Shown piece by piece: positions 35,240 to 45,322 of a DNA stretch of 64,000 nucleotides. Each line of letters begins with the position of its first letter. Within the stretch, counting starts at the first letter, position 1. Below the pieces are notes generated by a model. It was not told the DNA's origin. It did no database searches and saw only the letters and a list, made by a program, of their open reading frames with translations. Source of the DNA: Lysobacter_F sp035645555 (GTDB lineage: Bacteria; Pseudomonadota; Gammaproteobacteria; Xanthomonadales; Xanthomonadaceae); the NCBI GenBank assembly GCA_035645555.1, contig DASQMI010000097.1, positions 92,280-156,279 of the forward strand, given 5' to 3'. The position numbers and the translations under genes were made by a program.

Positions 35240-36556
35240 TCAGGCCGCGCGCAGCGCTTCGGTGATCGGCAGGCGCGCGGCGCGCAACGCCGGGAACAGG
35301 CCGCCGACCAGGCCGATGCCGAGCGCCCACTTGAGCCCGGTCCAGATCAGCTCCGGGCCGACCGCGAACTGGAACACCACCTGGCTGAAATTGCCGCTCA
35401 GCGTGGACGCGGTGTAGCCGTTGAAGATCAGCCACGCCAGCAGCGCGCCGAGCACGCCGCCGACCAGCGCCAGCAGCATCGTCTCCAGCATCACCGCCAC
35501 CACCACCGGCAACCCGCGGAAGCCGATCGCGCGCAGCGTGGCGATTTCGCGCGCACGCCCGGACACCGCGGCGTACATCGTGTTGAGCGCACCGAACACC
35601 GCGCCGATCGCCATGATCGCGCCGACCACGGTGCCGAGGATCTGGATCACCTTGGTCAGCCCTTCCGACTGCTTGCCGTAGTAGTGGCGCGTGGTTTCGG
35701 CGTCGAGCTTCAGCCGCGGATCCGCCGCCATCGCCGCCTTCAGCCGCGCCAGCGCACCCTTGCCGTCGAGCTTCACGGTCACCGACTGGAACGAGGTGCG
35801 CTGGTAGGTCGGGCCGAGCACGTCGGCGTCCGCCCACAGCTCGGACTCGTGCGAGTCGCCGGATTCGAACACGCCGACCACGGTCCACGGCTGGTTGGCG
35901 AGCTCGAGCTGCTTGCCGACCTCCAGCCCCACGTACTGCTCGCGCGCACGCTTGCCGACCACCAGCTCGCGGCGGCCCGGCTCGAAGCGACGTCCCTCGA
36001 TGATCCGCACCTGCGGCCGCAGTTCCCACGCCATCGCGCCGACGCCGCGCAGCTGCGCGTTGGCGTCGGTGCCGTCGGCCTGGGTGACCAGACTGACCAC
36101 CTGCGACAACTCCGGCGACGCCAGCGGCCGGCCATCGCGGCTGCGCGCGATGCCGTCGAGCTGGCCGATCAGCGGCACCTGGTCGCGGACGATCACCGAG
36201 TTGGTTTCCGCCTGCGAGCCGCCGCGCAGGATGATCGCGGTGGTCTCGTTGCCGGTGCGGTTGAGCGTGGCCTTGAAGCCTTCGCCCATGGCGAGCATCG
36301 CCACCAGGACGCCGACCACGCCGGCGATGCCGACCACGATCACGCTGGAGGCGCCCCAGCGCCGTGGCAGGCTCGACACGCCCACGCTCGCCACCGCCAG
36401 CGTCTGCTTCCCGCGCCGCGTGGCCACCAGCCACACCGCCAGCAGCACCGCGACGCCAAGCACGCCGTACCACGGCAGCGCGATCCATATCGCCAGCCCG
36501 GCGAGCAGCGCGAGCACCACACCGAGGTTGGCGAGCCAACGTTTAATCCGCTTCAT
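35240..36556 (-). CDS. ABC transporter permease (FtsX/MacB family)
   Basis: A 438-residue permease. Two N-terminal hydrophobic stretches (about 8-44) precede the usual FtsX-type architecture: TM around 70-90 (SSVIVVGIAGVVGVLVAMLA), a large periplasmic MacB-type domain (about 95-290), and three C-terminal TM helices (about 310-425). It ends with the typical FtsX tail GGLFPALRAARLPITEALRAA. It is last in a four-gene operon (adaptor, ATPase, two permeases), 24 bp after the other permease. The extra N-terminal helices are atypical for the family. Confidence 0.87.
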   Translation of the reverse strand: MKRIKRWLANLGVVLALLAGLAIWIALPWYGVLGVAVLLAVWLVATRRGKQTLAVASVGVSSLPRRWGASSVIVVGIAGVVGVLVAMLAMGEGFKATLNRTGNETTAIILRGGSQAETNSVIVRDQVPLIGQLDGIARSRDGRPLASPELSQVVSLVTQADGTDANAQLRGVGAMAWELRPQVRIIEGRRFEPGRRELVVGKRAREQYVGLEVGKQLELANQPWTVVGVFESGDSHESELWADADVLGPTYQRTSFQSVTVKLDGKGALARLKAAMAADPRLKLDAETTRHYYGKQSEGLTKVIQILGTVVGAIMAIGAVFGALNTMYAAVSGRAREIATLRAIGFRGLPVVVAVMLETMLLALVGGVLGALLAWLIFNGYTASTLSGNFSQVVFQFAVGPELIWTGLKWALGIGLVGGLFPALRAARLPITEALRAA

Positions 36557-36580
36557 GTCGGACTCCTTGGGATTCTGCGC

Positions 36581-37738
36581 TCAGCGGCCGGCGAGCGCGT
36601 CGACGATGTTCAGCCGCATCGCGCGCAGGGCCGGCAGCAGGCCGACCGCAACGCCGATGCCGAGCATCAGCGCAACGCCCATCGCCCAGGTTTCCGGCGG
36701 CACGGTGTCGAGCTGGATGATTCCGTTGCTCGATGCCGAGACGCCGGCGATCAGTACCGAGGCGATGCCCAATCCGATCGCGCCGCCGATCACGACCAGC
36801 AGCACCGCCTCGGCCAGCACCAGCCACAGTACGCTGCGATTGGAAAAGCCGATCGTCTTCAGCACCGCCAGCTCCGGAATCCGTTCGCGGACTGCCTGCG
36901 CCATCGTGTTGCCGGTCAGCAGCACGAGCGTGAAGAACACCGCCGCCATGATCGCGGTGACGATCATCCCGACGTCGGCGAACTGCTTGACGAACGCCTG
37001 GTTGAACGCCTGCTCGGTCTGCGTCTTGGTCTCGTGGTCGGAGTTCTCGCTGAGCTTGTCGATCGCCTGCGCGACGCGGTCGGCCTGGTCGGGGTCGGAC
37101 AGTTTGACCATCCACCAGCCGACCCGGTCCTTGACGAAGTCGTTGGACTCGTTGAAGTAGTCCCAGCGGAAGTACAGCGCGTTCTCCTCGCCGCGGCGCT
37201 TCGGATCCTTCACCCGGAACGTGCCGACCAGCTTGAATTCCCAGTTGTTGCTGCCGCGGGTCGGGAAGATCGTCGCCTGCATGGGCACGATGTCGCCGAC
37301 CTTCCAGCCGTAACGCTGGGCGAGCGCCTCGCCGACCACCGCGCCGTTGCGGGTCGACTCGAACGCCTTGCGGTGCGCGGCGGAAATTTCGTATTCCGGA
37401 TAGGCGTCGAAGAACCCCGGGCCGGTGGACATGTTCGGGAAGAAGTTGCGCTGGTCCTGGTAGATGCCGCCGAACCAGGCCATGCGCACCACGCGCTCGA
37501 CGCCGGGGACGCGCTCGATCTCGCTTTCCAGCCGCAGCGGCAGCATCTGGGTGATCGACAGACGCGAAGCGACCACCAGACGGTCGTAGCCGGCGAGGTC
37601 GGCGCTGGAGTTGAACGCCACGCGCACGGCATCGAGCATGCCGAACAGCAGGAACGCCGCGACCACCGACAGCAGGGTCAGCAGCGTGCGGGTCGTGCTG
37701 CGGAACAGCGCCGCCCAGATCAGGTGCAGGTATTTCAT
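36581..37738 (-). CDS. ABC transporter permease (FtsX/MacB family)
   Basis: A 385-residue permease with one N-terminal TM (about 15-38), a periplasmic domain (about 40-265) and three C-terminal TMs (about 270-375). The segment GRNTMAQAV is replaced here by TGNTMAQAVRERIPELAVLK, and the protein ends GLLPALRAMRLNIVDALAGR, both typical of FtsX-type permeases of the LolC/MacB group. With its partner at 35240 it should form a heterodimer driven by the ATPase encoded just upstream. Confidence 0.9.
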   Translation of the reverse strand: MKYLHLIWAALFRSTTRTLLTLLSVVAAFLLFGMLDAVRVAFNSSADLAGYDRLVVASRLSITQMLPLRLESEIERVPGVERVVRMAWFGGIYQDQRNFFPNMSTGPGFFDAYPEYEISAAHRKAFESTRNGAVVGEALAQRYGWKVGDIVPMQATIFPTRGSNNWEFKLVGTFRVKDPKRRGEENALYFRWDYFNESNDFVKDRVGWWMVKLSDPDQADRVAQAIDKLSENSDHETKTQTEQAFNQAFVKQFADVGMIVTAIMAAVFFTLVLLTGNTMAQAVRERIPELAVLKTIGFSNRSVLWLVLAEAVLLVVIGGAIGLGIASVLIAGVSASSNGIIQLDTVPPETWAMGVALMLGIGVAVGLLPALRAMRLNIVDALAGR

Positions 37739-37780
37739 GGGGCCTCCGGAGGTGCGGGCGGGACGGGCGCGGCGTGCGGG

Positions 37781-38473
<693 letters not shown>

Positions 38474-38570
38474 GCCGGACTCCTGCCGTTGCGCGGGTGC
38501 GCGGTTGCTCCCGAGCGGAACGTCGCACCGGCAGGCGTCGGGAGGCGCCGCCGGCCGTGCTGCCGTGCCG

Positions 38571-39824
38571 TCAGGCGTCGGTGTCGTCGCCTTCGCCGTC
38601 GGCGCGCACGCGCACCTTGGCGCCGTCGCGCAGCGCGTCGGGCGGGTTCACCACCACGGTGTCGCCGCCGGACAGGCCGTCGAGCACCTCGCGGTCCTCG
38701 CCGAGCGTGCGGCCCGGCTTCACCGCGCGGGCGCGCACGACGTCGCCGTCGACCACGAACGCGAGCGTGCGTCCATCGCGCTCCACCAGTGCGGCGTCCG
38801 GCACCAGCACGCCGCGCGGCGCGCTCGGCTGCGCCGGCGCAGCTTTCTCCAGGAAGCTCACGCGCACGCCCATGTCGGGCACGATGCGCGGATCCTTCAG
38901 CTTGAGCGCGATGCGAACCTTCACCGTGGCCTTGCCGCGGTCGGCGGCCGGAATGATCGCGATCACCTCGGCCGGGATCTTCCAGTCGGGATAGGCGTTG
39001 AGCGTGGCCTGGACTGGCATGCCCGGCTGCACCCGGCCGATGAACGCCTCGCCGACGTCGACCTCGATCTCCAGCGAATCCATGTCGACGATGGTGCCGA
39101 TGCCGGTGCGGGTGAAGCCGCCGCCGGCGGACAGCGGCGAGACGATCTCGCCCGGCTGCGCCGCCTTGGCGGTGACCACGCCGGCGAACGGCGCGCGCAC
39201 CACCGTGTTGTCGACGCCGATGTCGGCGATGTGCAGACGGTCGCGCGCCACCTCGGCGTTGCGCTGGGTGGTCAGCAGCTCGGCGCGCAGCGCGTCGCGC
39301 GCGGCGATCGCCTCGTCGTACTGGGCGCGCGACACCAGGCGCTGGTCGACCAATGTGGACAGCCGGCGCGCGTTGGCCTCCGCCTCGCTGAGCCGCGCGC
39401 GCACGCTGTCGATCTGGCTGCGCGCGGCGCCGGCTTGCGCGGCGGCGAGCGAACGCTCGGCGGCGGCGTCGATCGGATCGAGCGTGGCCATCACCTGGCC
39501 GGCCTCGACGCGCTGACCTTCCTCGATCAGCACCTCGCGCACGCGGCCGGTGATCTTGGCCGAGACGGTCGCCATGCGCCGCGCGACCACGTAGCCGCTG
39601 GCGTCCAGCACCGAGGCCGGGCCGCCGCTGCCGCCGATCGCCACCGCCTGCGCGGTCTCGACCTCGAGCGCGCGTTCGCGGCCCAACAGCAGCCATCCCG
39701 CGAGCACGGCAAGCACCACCGCGGCGATCGCGAGCCCGATCCACAGGCCGCGGCGCGGCGAGCGCGGGGCGGGCGCGTCGCGGTCGATCCGGAGTTCCTT
39801 GAGCAGTTCGGCAGACGTCTTCAT
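38571..39824 (-). CDS. Periplasmic adaptor (HlyD/MacA-like membrane fusion protein)
   Basis: A 417-residue membrane-fusion protein. The start at 39824 (MKTSAELLKELRIDRD) is preferred because the 14 codons upstream have no family likeness. A single TM (about 31-50) is followed by a biotinyl-lipoyl half (ATVSAKITGRVREVLIEEGQ), a helical hairpin (about 110-190), the returning lipoyl half (VRAPFAGVVTAKAAQPGEIV) and beta-barrel domains. It is first in the operon and links the ABC transporter to an outer-membrane channel, which is not encoded here. The substrate is unknown. Confidence 0.9.
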   Translation of the reverse strand: MKTSAELLKELRIDRDAPAPRSPRRGLWIGLAIAAVVLAVLAGWLLLGRERALEVETAQAVAIGGSGGPASVLDASGYVVARRMATVSAKITGRVREVLIEEGQRVEAGQVMATLDPIDAAAERSLAAAQAGAARSQIDSVRARLSEAEANARRLSTLVDQRLVSRAQYDEAIAARDALRAELLTTQRNAEVARDRLHIADIGVDNTVVRAPFAGVVTAKAAQPGEIVSPLSAGGGFTRTGIGTIVDMDSLEIEVDVGEAFIGRVQPGMPVQATLNAYPDWKIPAEVIAIIPAADRGKATVKVRIALKLKDPRIVPDMGVRVSFLEKAAPAQPSAPRGVLVPDAALVERDGRTLAFVVDGDVVRARAVKPGRTLGEDREVLDGLSGGDTVVVNPPDALRDGAKVRVRADGEGDDTDA

Positions 39825-40010
39825 CGCGTTCCATCGGGCAGGTGGACCGCAGCGCGGCAGCCCCATGCCGGTGCGGTGACGGAGGGCAGGTTAGCCCCGG
39901 CCCGGGCCTGCGTCACCTGACGCTTGTCATCCGCTTCGCCTGACAACTCCGACTGCCGCCGCGGGCGATGCGCGCGCATCGTGGCGCCATCGCAGCCAGG
40001 AGGTATGCCG

Positions 40011-40916
40011 ATGACGGGTTCCGCAAATGGCGCCGCGCCGCTTGCGCGACTGCGCACGGTGCGCAAGCGCTACGGTGCGGTGATCGCACTGGACGGTGTC
40101 GACCTCGACGTGCGCGCGGGCGAGCTGCTCGCGCTGCTGGGTCCGAACGGCGCGGGCAAGAGCACGGCGGTGCATCTGATGCTCGGCCTGCTGCAGGCGG
40201 ACGCCGGCACGGTCGAGCTGTTCGGACAGCCGCCGCAGCGGCTGCAGGCGCGCCGCGGCATCGGCGTGATGCTGCAGAGCGCCGGCATCGCCGACACCTT
40301 GCGCGTGCGCGAGCTGCTCGAGCTCACCCGCAGCTACTACCCGCAGCCGCGCAGCATCGCCGACTGCGTCGCACTGGCCGGCCTCGACGGCCTGCTGGAG
40401 CGCCGCTACGGTCGGCTGTCCGGTGGCCAGCAGCGGCGCGTGCAGTTTGCGATGGCGGTGTGCGGCCGTCCGCGCGTGCTGTTCCTCGACGAGCCGACCA
40501 CCGGGCTCGACATCGATGCGCGCCAGCGGCTGTGGGCGGCAATCCGCGAGCTGGTCGCCGACGGCACCGGCGTGGTGCTGACCACGCATTACCTGGAGGA
40601 GGCCGAGGCGCTCGCCGATCGCGTGGTGGTGCTGGCGGCCGGACGCGTGGTCGCGCAGGGCAGCGTCGGCGAGATCCGCGCGCGGGTGGCGCGGCGCCAT
40701 GTGCGCTGCGTCAGCGTGCTGGCGCCGGAAGCGCTCGCCGACTGGCCGCACGTGCTGGAAGCGCGATGCGAGCGCGGCCGGCTGGAGATCGTGTGCGATG
40801 CCGCCGAGCCGGTGGTGCGCCGCCTGCTCGACGCCGATCCGGCGCTGCACGAGCTCGAGGTGCAGCGCGCGGGACTGGCCGATGCATTCGTCGAAATCAC
40901 CCGGGAGGCCGCATGA
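40011..40916 (+). CDS. ABC-2 type transporter ATP-binding protein
   Basis: A 301-residue ATPase with Walker A GPNGAGKST (44-52), signature LSGGQ (136-140) and Walker B LFLDEPTTGLD (Asp160, Glu161). Start choice: a strong ribosome site AGGAGGT (39998-40004) sits 6 nt from the ATG at 40011 but directly abuts another ATG at 40005, so 40011 is favoured. It overlaps the permease gene by an ATGA. The unit ATPase-permease-histidine kinase-response regulator resembles the DesK/DesR-linked ABC operons of other bacteria. Confidence 0.94.
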   Translation: MTGSANGAAPLARLRTVRKRYGAVIALDGVDLDVRAGELLALLGPNGAGKSTAVHLMLGLLQADAGTVELFGQPPQRLQARRGIGVMLQSAGIADTLRVRELLELTRSYYPQPRSIADCVALAGLDGLLERRYGRLSGGQQRRVQFAMAVCGRPRVLFLDEPTTGLDIDARQRLWAAIRELVADGTGVVLTTHYLEEAEALADRVVVLAAGRVVAQGSVGEIRARVARRHVRCVSVLAPEALADWPHVLEARCERGRLEIVCDAAEPVVRRLLDADPALHELEVQRAGLADAFVEITREAA

Positions 40917-41674
40917 ACGCGCTCACTGTGCCCACACCGTCGCGCTGGCGCTGCTACCGGCTGGAAGCGCGCAACGAATTCCTGCGCCTGCTGCGCTCGC
41001 CGTCGTTCGCGATTCCGACGCTGCTGTTCCCGCCGATGTTCTACCTGCTGTTCGCGGTGGTGCTGAACCGCCGTGGCGGGCCGGAAGTGGCGAGCTACCT
41101 GCTGGCGTCGTATGGCGTGTTCGGGGTGATGGCGCCAGGGCTGTTCGGTTTCGGCGTGGGCATCGCGCTCGATCGCGAACGCGGTTTCCTCACCCTGAAG
41201 CGCGCGCTGCCGGTGCCGCCGGGCGCGATCGTCGGCTCGCGCATGGTGATGGCGATGCTGTTCGCCGCGGCGATCGCGCTGGTGCTGCTGACGCTGGGGC
41301 TCACGCTCGGCGGGGTCGTGCTGGGCGCGAGGCAGGCGGCGCTGCTGTTCGCGGTCGAGCTGATCGGCGTGCTGCCGTTCTGCGCGCTCGGGCTATACGT
41401 GGGCAGCCTGGTCGGCGGGCAGGGCGCGCCGGCGGTGGTGAACCTGATCTACCTGCCGATGGCGTTCCTGTCAGGGCTGTGGATTCCGCTCGCGATGCTG
41501 CCGGACGTGCTCGCCACCCTGGCGCCGCTGTGGCCGTCGCACCATGTGTTGCAGATCGCGCTGGCCGCGATCGGCGCGCCGCACGACGGCCGCGTCGCGC
41601 TGCACGTCGCGGTCCTGCTGGCATACACCGCCGCGTTCTTCCTGCTGGCGCAGCGCCGGCTGGCGCGGGCTTGA
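40913..41674 (+). CDS. ABC-2 type transporter permease
   Basis: A 253-residue membrane protein with six hydrophobic helices (about 29-50, 62-83, 106-128, 137-160, 169-190, 222-245). The segment LIYLPMAFLSGLWIPLAMLP is the conserved ABC-2 feature. It pairs with the ATPase just upstream. The ATG at 40913 overlaps the ATPase stop. Direction is probably export; the cargo is unknown. Confidence 0.92.
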   Translation: MNALTVPTPSRWRCYRLEARNEFLRLLRSPSFAIPTLLFPPMFYLLFAVVLNRRGGPEVASYLLASYGVFGVMAPGLFGFGVGIALDRERGFLTLKRALPVPPGAIVGSRMVMAMLFAAAIALVLLTLGLTLGGVVLGARQAALLFAVELIGVLPFCALGLYVGSLVGGQGAPAVVNLIYLPMAFLSGLWIPLAMLPDVLATLAPLWPSHHVLQIALAAIGAPHDGRVALHVAVLLAYTAAFFLLAQRRLARA

Positions 41675-41720
41675 GCGGCCGCGCACGCGGGCGGATGATG
41701 CGAAGCGGAGGAACTTGGCC

Positions 41721-42860
41721 ATGAGCGGCATCCCCGACCCCCGTGCGGACGCGCTGGTCGCGCTGCGCCAACCCGACCGCAGCTGGCATTCCTGGCTCAA
41801 CCTGGTGTGGTCGATCTGGATCTTCCTCGTGCCGCTGATGGAGCGCGAGGCGTTCCCGCGGTGGATCGTGCCGACGTTGGCCAGCTACGCGGTGTTCCTA
41901 TGGCTGTTCTACGTGGTGCACTTCGGCCACCGGCGCCACGTGCTGGCCTGCTCGATCGCGGTCGCCGCACTCGGCTTCGCGGTCACGCCGTGGAATGCCG
42001 GCGCGCAGGGTTACATCATCTACGCCTGCGCCTACCTGCCGTTCTGTATGCGCCCGCGCACCGCGTTCCTCGGCATGCTGGCGCTGATCGCGGTCTACAG
42101 CGCCTACTGGCTCGCCATCGGCTTTCCGTGGATCTATCTGCTCAACGCGGTGGTGGTCGGCCTGGTGGTCGGGCTGATGAACATCCAGTTCGTGCGCCGC
42201 AAGCAGGCCGATGCGGCGCTGACGCTCAGCCACGAGGAAGTGCGCCGGCTGGCCGCGCTCGCCGAGCGCGAGCGCATCGGCCGCGACCTCCACGACCTGC
42301 TCGGCCACACGCTGTCGCTGGTCGCGCTCAAGGCCGAGCTCGCGGGCAAGCTGGTCGAACGCGACCCGAAGGCCGCGCGCCGCGAGCTGGAGGAGGTCGC
42401 GCGCGTGGCGCGCGAGGCGCTGACCCAGGTGCGCAGCGCAGTGACCGGGATCCGCGCCGCCGGACTCGCCGCCGAGCTTGCGTCCGCGCGGCTGCTGCTC
42501 GAGGCCGACCGCATCGAGTTGCGCTACACGCTCGATCCGGTGCGGCTTCCGGCCGAACAGGAGACCGTGCTCGCGCTGACCGTGCGCGAGGCGGTCACCA
42601 ACATCCAGCGCCACGCGCGCGCACACCATGCCGAGGTAACGCTGTCGGCATTGCCGCGCGAGCTGGTGCTGACCGTCAGCGACGATGGCCGCGGCGGCGC
42701 GATCACGCCGGGCAACGGGCTGAGCGGCATGCGCGAGCGCATCGAGGCGCTCGGCGGGCGCCTGCGGGTCGACTCCGCGCCGGGGCGCGGCACCCGGCTG
42801 GAAGCGCGCCTGCCGCTGCCGGCGCCGGACGCGTCCGCGGTGGAGGCGGCTGCGGCATAG
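41721..42860 (+). CDS. Sensor histidine kinase, DesK-like
   Basis: A 379-residue membrane kinase of the HisKA_3 class. The start at 41721 follows GCGGAGGAAC. Four to five hydrophobic helices occupy about residues 25-150, with no large sensor domain, as in the DesK thermosensor. The phospho-accepting His191 lies in ERIGRDLHDLLGHTLSLVAL; the ATP domain has the N box TNIQRHARA and the G box SDDGRGG, and the glycine loop GLSGMRERIEALGGRL. The cognate regulator is encoded 40 bp downstream. The signal may be membrane fluidity or the cargo of the linked ABC exporter. Confidence 0.93.
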   Translation: MSGIPDPRADALVALRQPDRSWHSWLNLVWSIWIFLVPLMEREAFPRWIVPTLASYAVFLWLFYVVHFGHRRHVLACSIAVAALGFAVTPWNAGAQGYIIYACAYLPFCMRPRTAFLGMLALIAVYSAYWLAIGFPWIYLLNAVVVGLVVGLMNIQFVRRKQADAALTLSHEEVRRLAALAERERIGRDLHDLLGHTLSLVALKAELAGKLVERDPKAARRELEEVARVAREALTQVRSAVTGIRAAGLAAELASARLLLEADRIELRYTLDPVRLPAEQETVLALTVREAVTNIQRHARAHHAEVTLSALPRELVLTVSDDGRGGAITPGNGLSGMRERIEALGGRLRVDSAPGRGTRLEARLPLPAPDASAVEAAAA

Positions 42861-42900
42861 GCGGTCTGCTACCTTGCCCGCGCGAACGCGGGAGGACGCG

Positions 42901-43503
42901 ATGATCCGGGTGCTGCTGGCGGAGGACCAGGCGATGGTGCGCGGCGCGCTGACCGCGCTGCTCAACCTGGAATCCGACATCGAGGTGGTCGCCGCTGCCG
43001 CCGACGGCGAAGCCGCGTGGCGCGAGTTGCAGCGCGTCGGGCCGGACGTGCTGGTGACCGACATCGAAATGCCGGGGCTCACCGGGCTCGAACTTGCCCA
43101 GCGCATCCAGCGCCACGGCCTGCCGGTGCGCGTGGTGATCGCCACCACGTTCGCGCGCGCGGGCTTCCTGCGCCGCGCGCTCGATGCCGGCGTGTCGGGC
43201 TACGTGCTCAAGGACGCGCCGGCCGAACAGCTGGCGGATGCGATCCGGCAGGTGCACCGCGGCGGCCGCGCGATCGATCCGCAGCTGGCGGTGGATGCCT
43301 GGGGCGAGGCCGATCCGCTCAACGACCGCGAGCGCCAGGTGCTGCGCCTGGCCGGCGAGGGCCTGAGCGCGGGTGACATCGCCGCACGCCTGCATCTGTC
43401 CGCCGGCACCGTACGCAATTACCTGTCGGAGGCGATTGGCAAGCTCGGCGTTTCCAACCGCGTCGAGGCGTACCGTCTTGCGCGGCAGAAGGGCTGGCTC
43501 TGA
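42901..43503 (+). CDS. Two-component response regulator, NarL/LuxR family (DesR-like)
   Basis: A 200-residue regulator with a receiver domain (about 2-118; phospho-acceptor Asp54 in LVTDIEMPG) and a LuxR-type helix-turn-helix (about 135-195: LNDRERQVLRLAGEGLSAGD, then GTVRNYLSEAIGKLGVSNR). The ATG at 42901 sits after GGGAGGACGCG. It is last in the ABC-kinase-regulator operon and is followed by a large REP cluster. Targets are unknown; autoregulation of the operon is likely. Confidence 0.94.
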   Translation: MIRVLLAEDQAMVRGALTALLNLESDIEVVAAAADGEAAWRELQRVGPDVLVTDIEMPGLTGLELAQRIQRHGLPVRVVIATTFARAGFLRRALDAGVSGYVLKDAPAEQLADAIRQVHRGGRAIDPQLAVDAWGEADPLNDRERQVLRLAGEGLSAGDIAARLHLSAGTVRNYLSEAIGKLGVSNRVEAYRLARQKGWL

Positions 43504-43945
43504 CGCCGTCGCCTACGCTGTATAGGAGCGGCTTCAGCCGCGATGAACACTGGGCATCGCAGGGCCTGTAGGAGCGGCTTCAGCCGCGACCTGCACCCGT
43601 GGCGCATCGGTCGCGGCTGAAGCCGCTCCTACACGCCGGTGCTCGGCGAGCTCGGATCGCGGCTAAAGCCGCCCCTACAGGTGCGGCACGCACGTTGGAT
43701 CGAATGGCGCGACCGTCGCGACTGAAGCCGCTCCTACAGCGGACGCGCATGTCTGGAACGTGCGTTGCCGACCGTCGCGGCTGAAGCCGCTCCTACAGGT
43801 GCAGCACGCGCGCGGTGGGAACCGCCTCGGCATCGTCGCGGCTAAAGCCGCTCCTACAGGGAACGCGCATGTTGTCGAACGTGCGTTGCCGACCGTCGCG
43901 GCTGAAGCCGCTCCTTCACGACGTGTTGGTGCGGCGGGTGTGCGC
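43504..43945. repeat. REP cluster: eight copies in the gap between convergent genes
   Basis: This 442-bp gap has no gene. It contains eight copies of the palindromic unit with core GGAGCGGCTTCAGCCGC: forward at 43521-43544 and 43567-43590; reversed at 43611-43633, 43657-43679, 43716-43738, 43775-43797, 43836-43858 and 43896-43918. A roughly 119-bp segment carrying two units is partly duplicated in tandem (around 43741 and 43860, sharing ACGCGCATGT and ACGTGCGTTGCCGACCGTCG). It lies between the stops of a response regulator gene and an M17 aminopeptidase gene. No REP-associated transposase is in the window. Confidence 0.95.
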
Positions 43946-45322
43946 TCACGCCACGCCGGCGCGCTGCTTCAACAGCGCGTACGCCGCGCGCAGGCCCTGC
44001 GCCTCGCCGCCGGCGGGGCGACCCGGACGGTCGTTGTCGTTCCAGCAGTACACGTCCAGGTGCGCCCAGGGCAGACCGGCGCGCACGAAGCGCTCGAGAT
44101 ACAGCGCGGCGGTCACGCTGCCGGCCATTTTCGACGGCCCGGCGTTGGCGATGTCGGCCACCGTGCTGGTGAGGTAGCGCCAGTACGGCCGCCACAGCGG
44201 CATGCGCCACAGCGGATCGCGAGTGCGCTCGGCGGCGGCGAGCCAGTCGGCGGCGAGCGTCTCGTCGTTGGCGTACAGCGCCGGCAGGTCGGGGCCGAGC
44301 GCGATGCGCGCGGCACCGGTGAGCGTGGCGAAATCGAGCACGAATGCCGGCGACTGCTCGCTCGCGTAGGCGAGCGCATCGCACAGGATCACCCGGCCCT
44401 CGGCGTCGGTGTTGTCGATCTCCACGCTGATGCCGGCGCGGGTGGCGATCACCTCGCCCGGGCGCATCGCGTTCGGGCCGATCGCGTTCTCCACCGCCGG
44501 CACCAGCACGGTCAGCCGCAGCGGCAGGCGGCGCGCCATCACCAGTTCGGCCAGCGCGAGCGCGTGCGCGGCACCGCCCATGTCCTTCTTCATGTTGCGC
44601 ATGCCGTCGGCCGGCTTGATGTCGAGCCCGCCGGTGTCGAAGCACACGCCCTTGCCGACCAGCGCCACGTGCGGATGCGATGCATCGCCCCACTGCAGCG
44701 CGATCAGCCGCGGCGCGCGGTGCGAGGCGCGGCCGACGGCATGGATGGCGGGGAAGTTCTGCGCGAGCAGCGCATCGCCGGCGATCACCTCGACCTGCGC
44801 GCAGTGCGCCTGCGCGATCGCGCGCGCGACCGCCTCCAGTTCGTCCGGCCCCATGTGCTCGGTCGGCGTGTTGACCAGTTCGCGCACGCGCGTGCACGCG
44901 GCGAGCTGCGCGAACGCGTCCGGGTCGCCGTCCTCGATCACCAGCTGCGCCGGCATGCGCGGCGGCGTGCGGTAGCGCGCGAAGCGGTAGCTGCCGAGGC
45001 CCCAGCCGAGCTGCAGCGCGGCGCGCTCCTCGGCCGGCTGCGCGCCGACCGCGTGGAACGCGCGCGGCGGCAGCGCCAGCGGTGCGTGCGCGTAGCAGAA
45101 CGGGTCGAGCGGATCGCCGATGCCGAGCGCCGCGCCGCTCAGCCCGCGTTCGCCGGGCAGCAGCAGCGCGCTGCCGGGTGCGGCGTCGAAACCGTGGCCG
45201 TCGAGCCAGGCCTGCAGCGCCGGCGGCTGCGCGGCGCGCCAGGCGGGATAACTCGTGCGGTTGAGCAGGAACAGCGGCAGCGCGCCATCGCGCGTGGCGG
45301 TGAATCCGGTCGGCAGGTTCAT
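43946..45322 (-). CDS. M17 leucyl aminopeptidase family protein
   Basis: A 458-residue cytosolic metalloaminopeptidase. The ATG at 45322 overlaps the upstream phosphatase stop (ATGA). The C-terminal catalytic domain (about 160-455) has VGKGVCFDTGGLDIKPADGM with the metal-binding lysine and aspartate, NMKKDMGGAAHALAL, and the family signature NTDAEGRVILCDAL. The N-terminal domain is divergent from PepA, closer to the PepB-like M17 group. It is last in a seven-gene operon; the REP cluster follows directly. Confidence 0.93.
   Translation of the reverse strand: MNLPTGFTATRDGALPLFLLNRTSYPAWRAAQPPALQAWLDGHGFDAAPGSALLLPGERGLSGAALGIGDPLDPFCYAHAPLALPPRAFHAVGAQPAEERAALQLGWGLGSYRFARYRTPPRMPAQLVIEDGDPDAFAQLAACTRVRELVNTPTEHMGPDELEAVARAIAQAHCAQVEVIAGDALLAQNFPAIHAVGRASHRAPRLIALQWGDASHPHVALVGKGVCFDTGGLDIKPADGMRNMKKDMGGAAHALALAELVMARRLPLRLTVLVPAVENAIGPNAMRPGEVIATRAGISVEIDNTDAEGRVILCDALAYASEQSPAFVLDFATLTGAARIALGPDLPALYANDETLAADWLAAAERTRDPLWRMPLWRPYWRYLTSTVADIANAGPSKMAGSVTAALYLERFVRAGLPWAHLDVYCWNDNDRPGRPAGGEAQGLRAAYALLKQRAGVA

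Noticed and set aside
43504..43945. CRISPR or integron attC array
   Set aside because: Same palindromic REP unit in both orientations with uneven spacers and no gene cassettes or integrase nearby.
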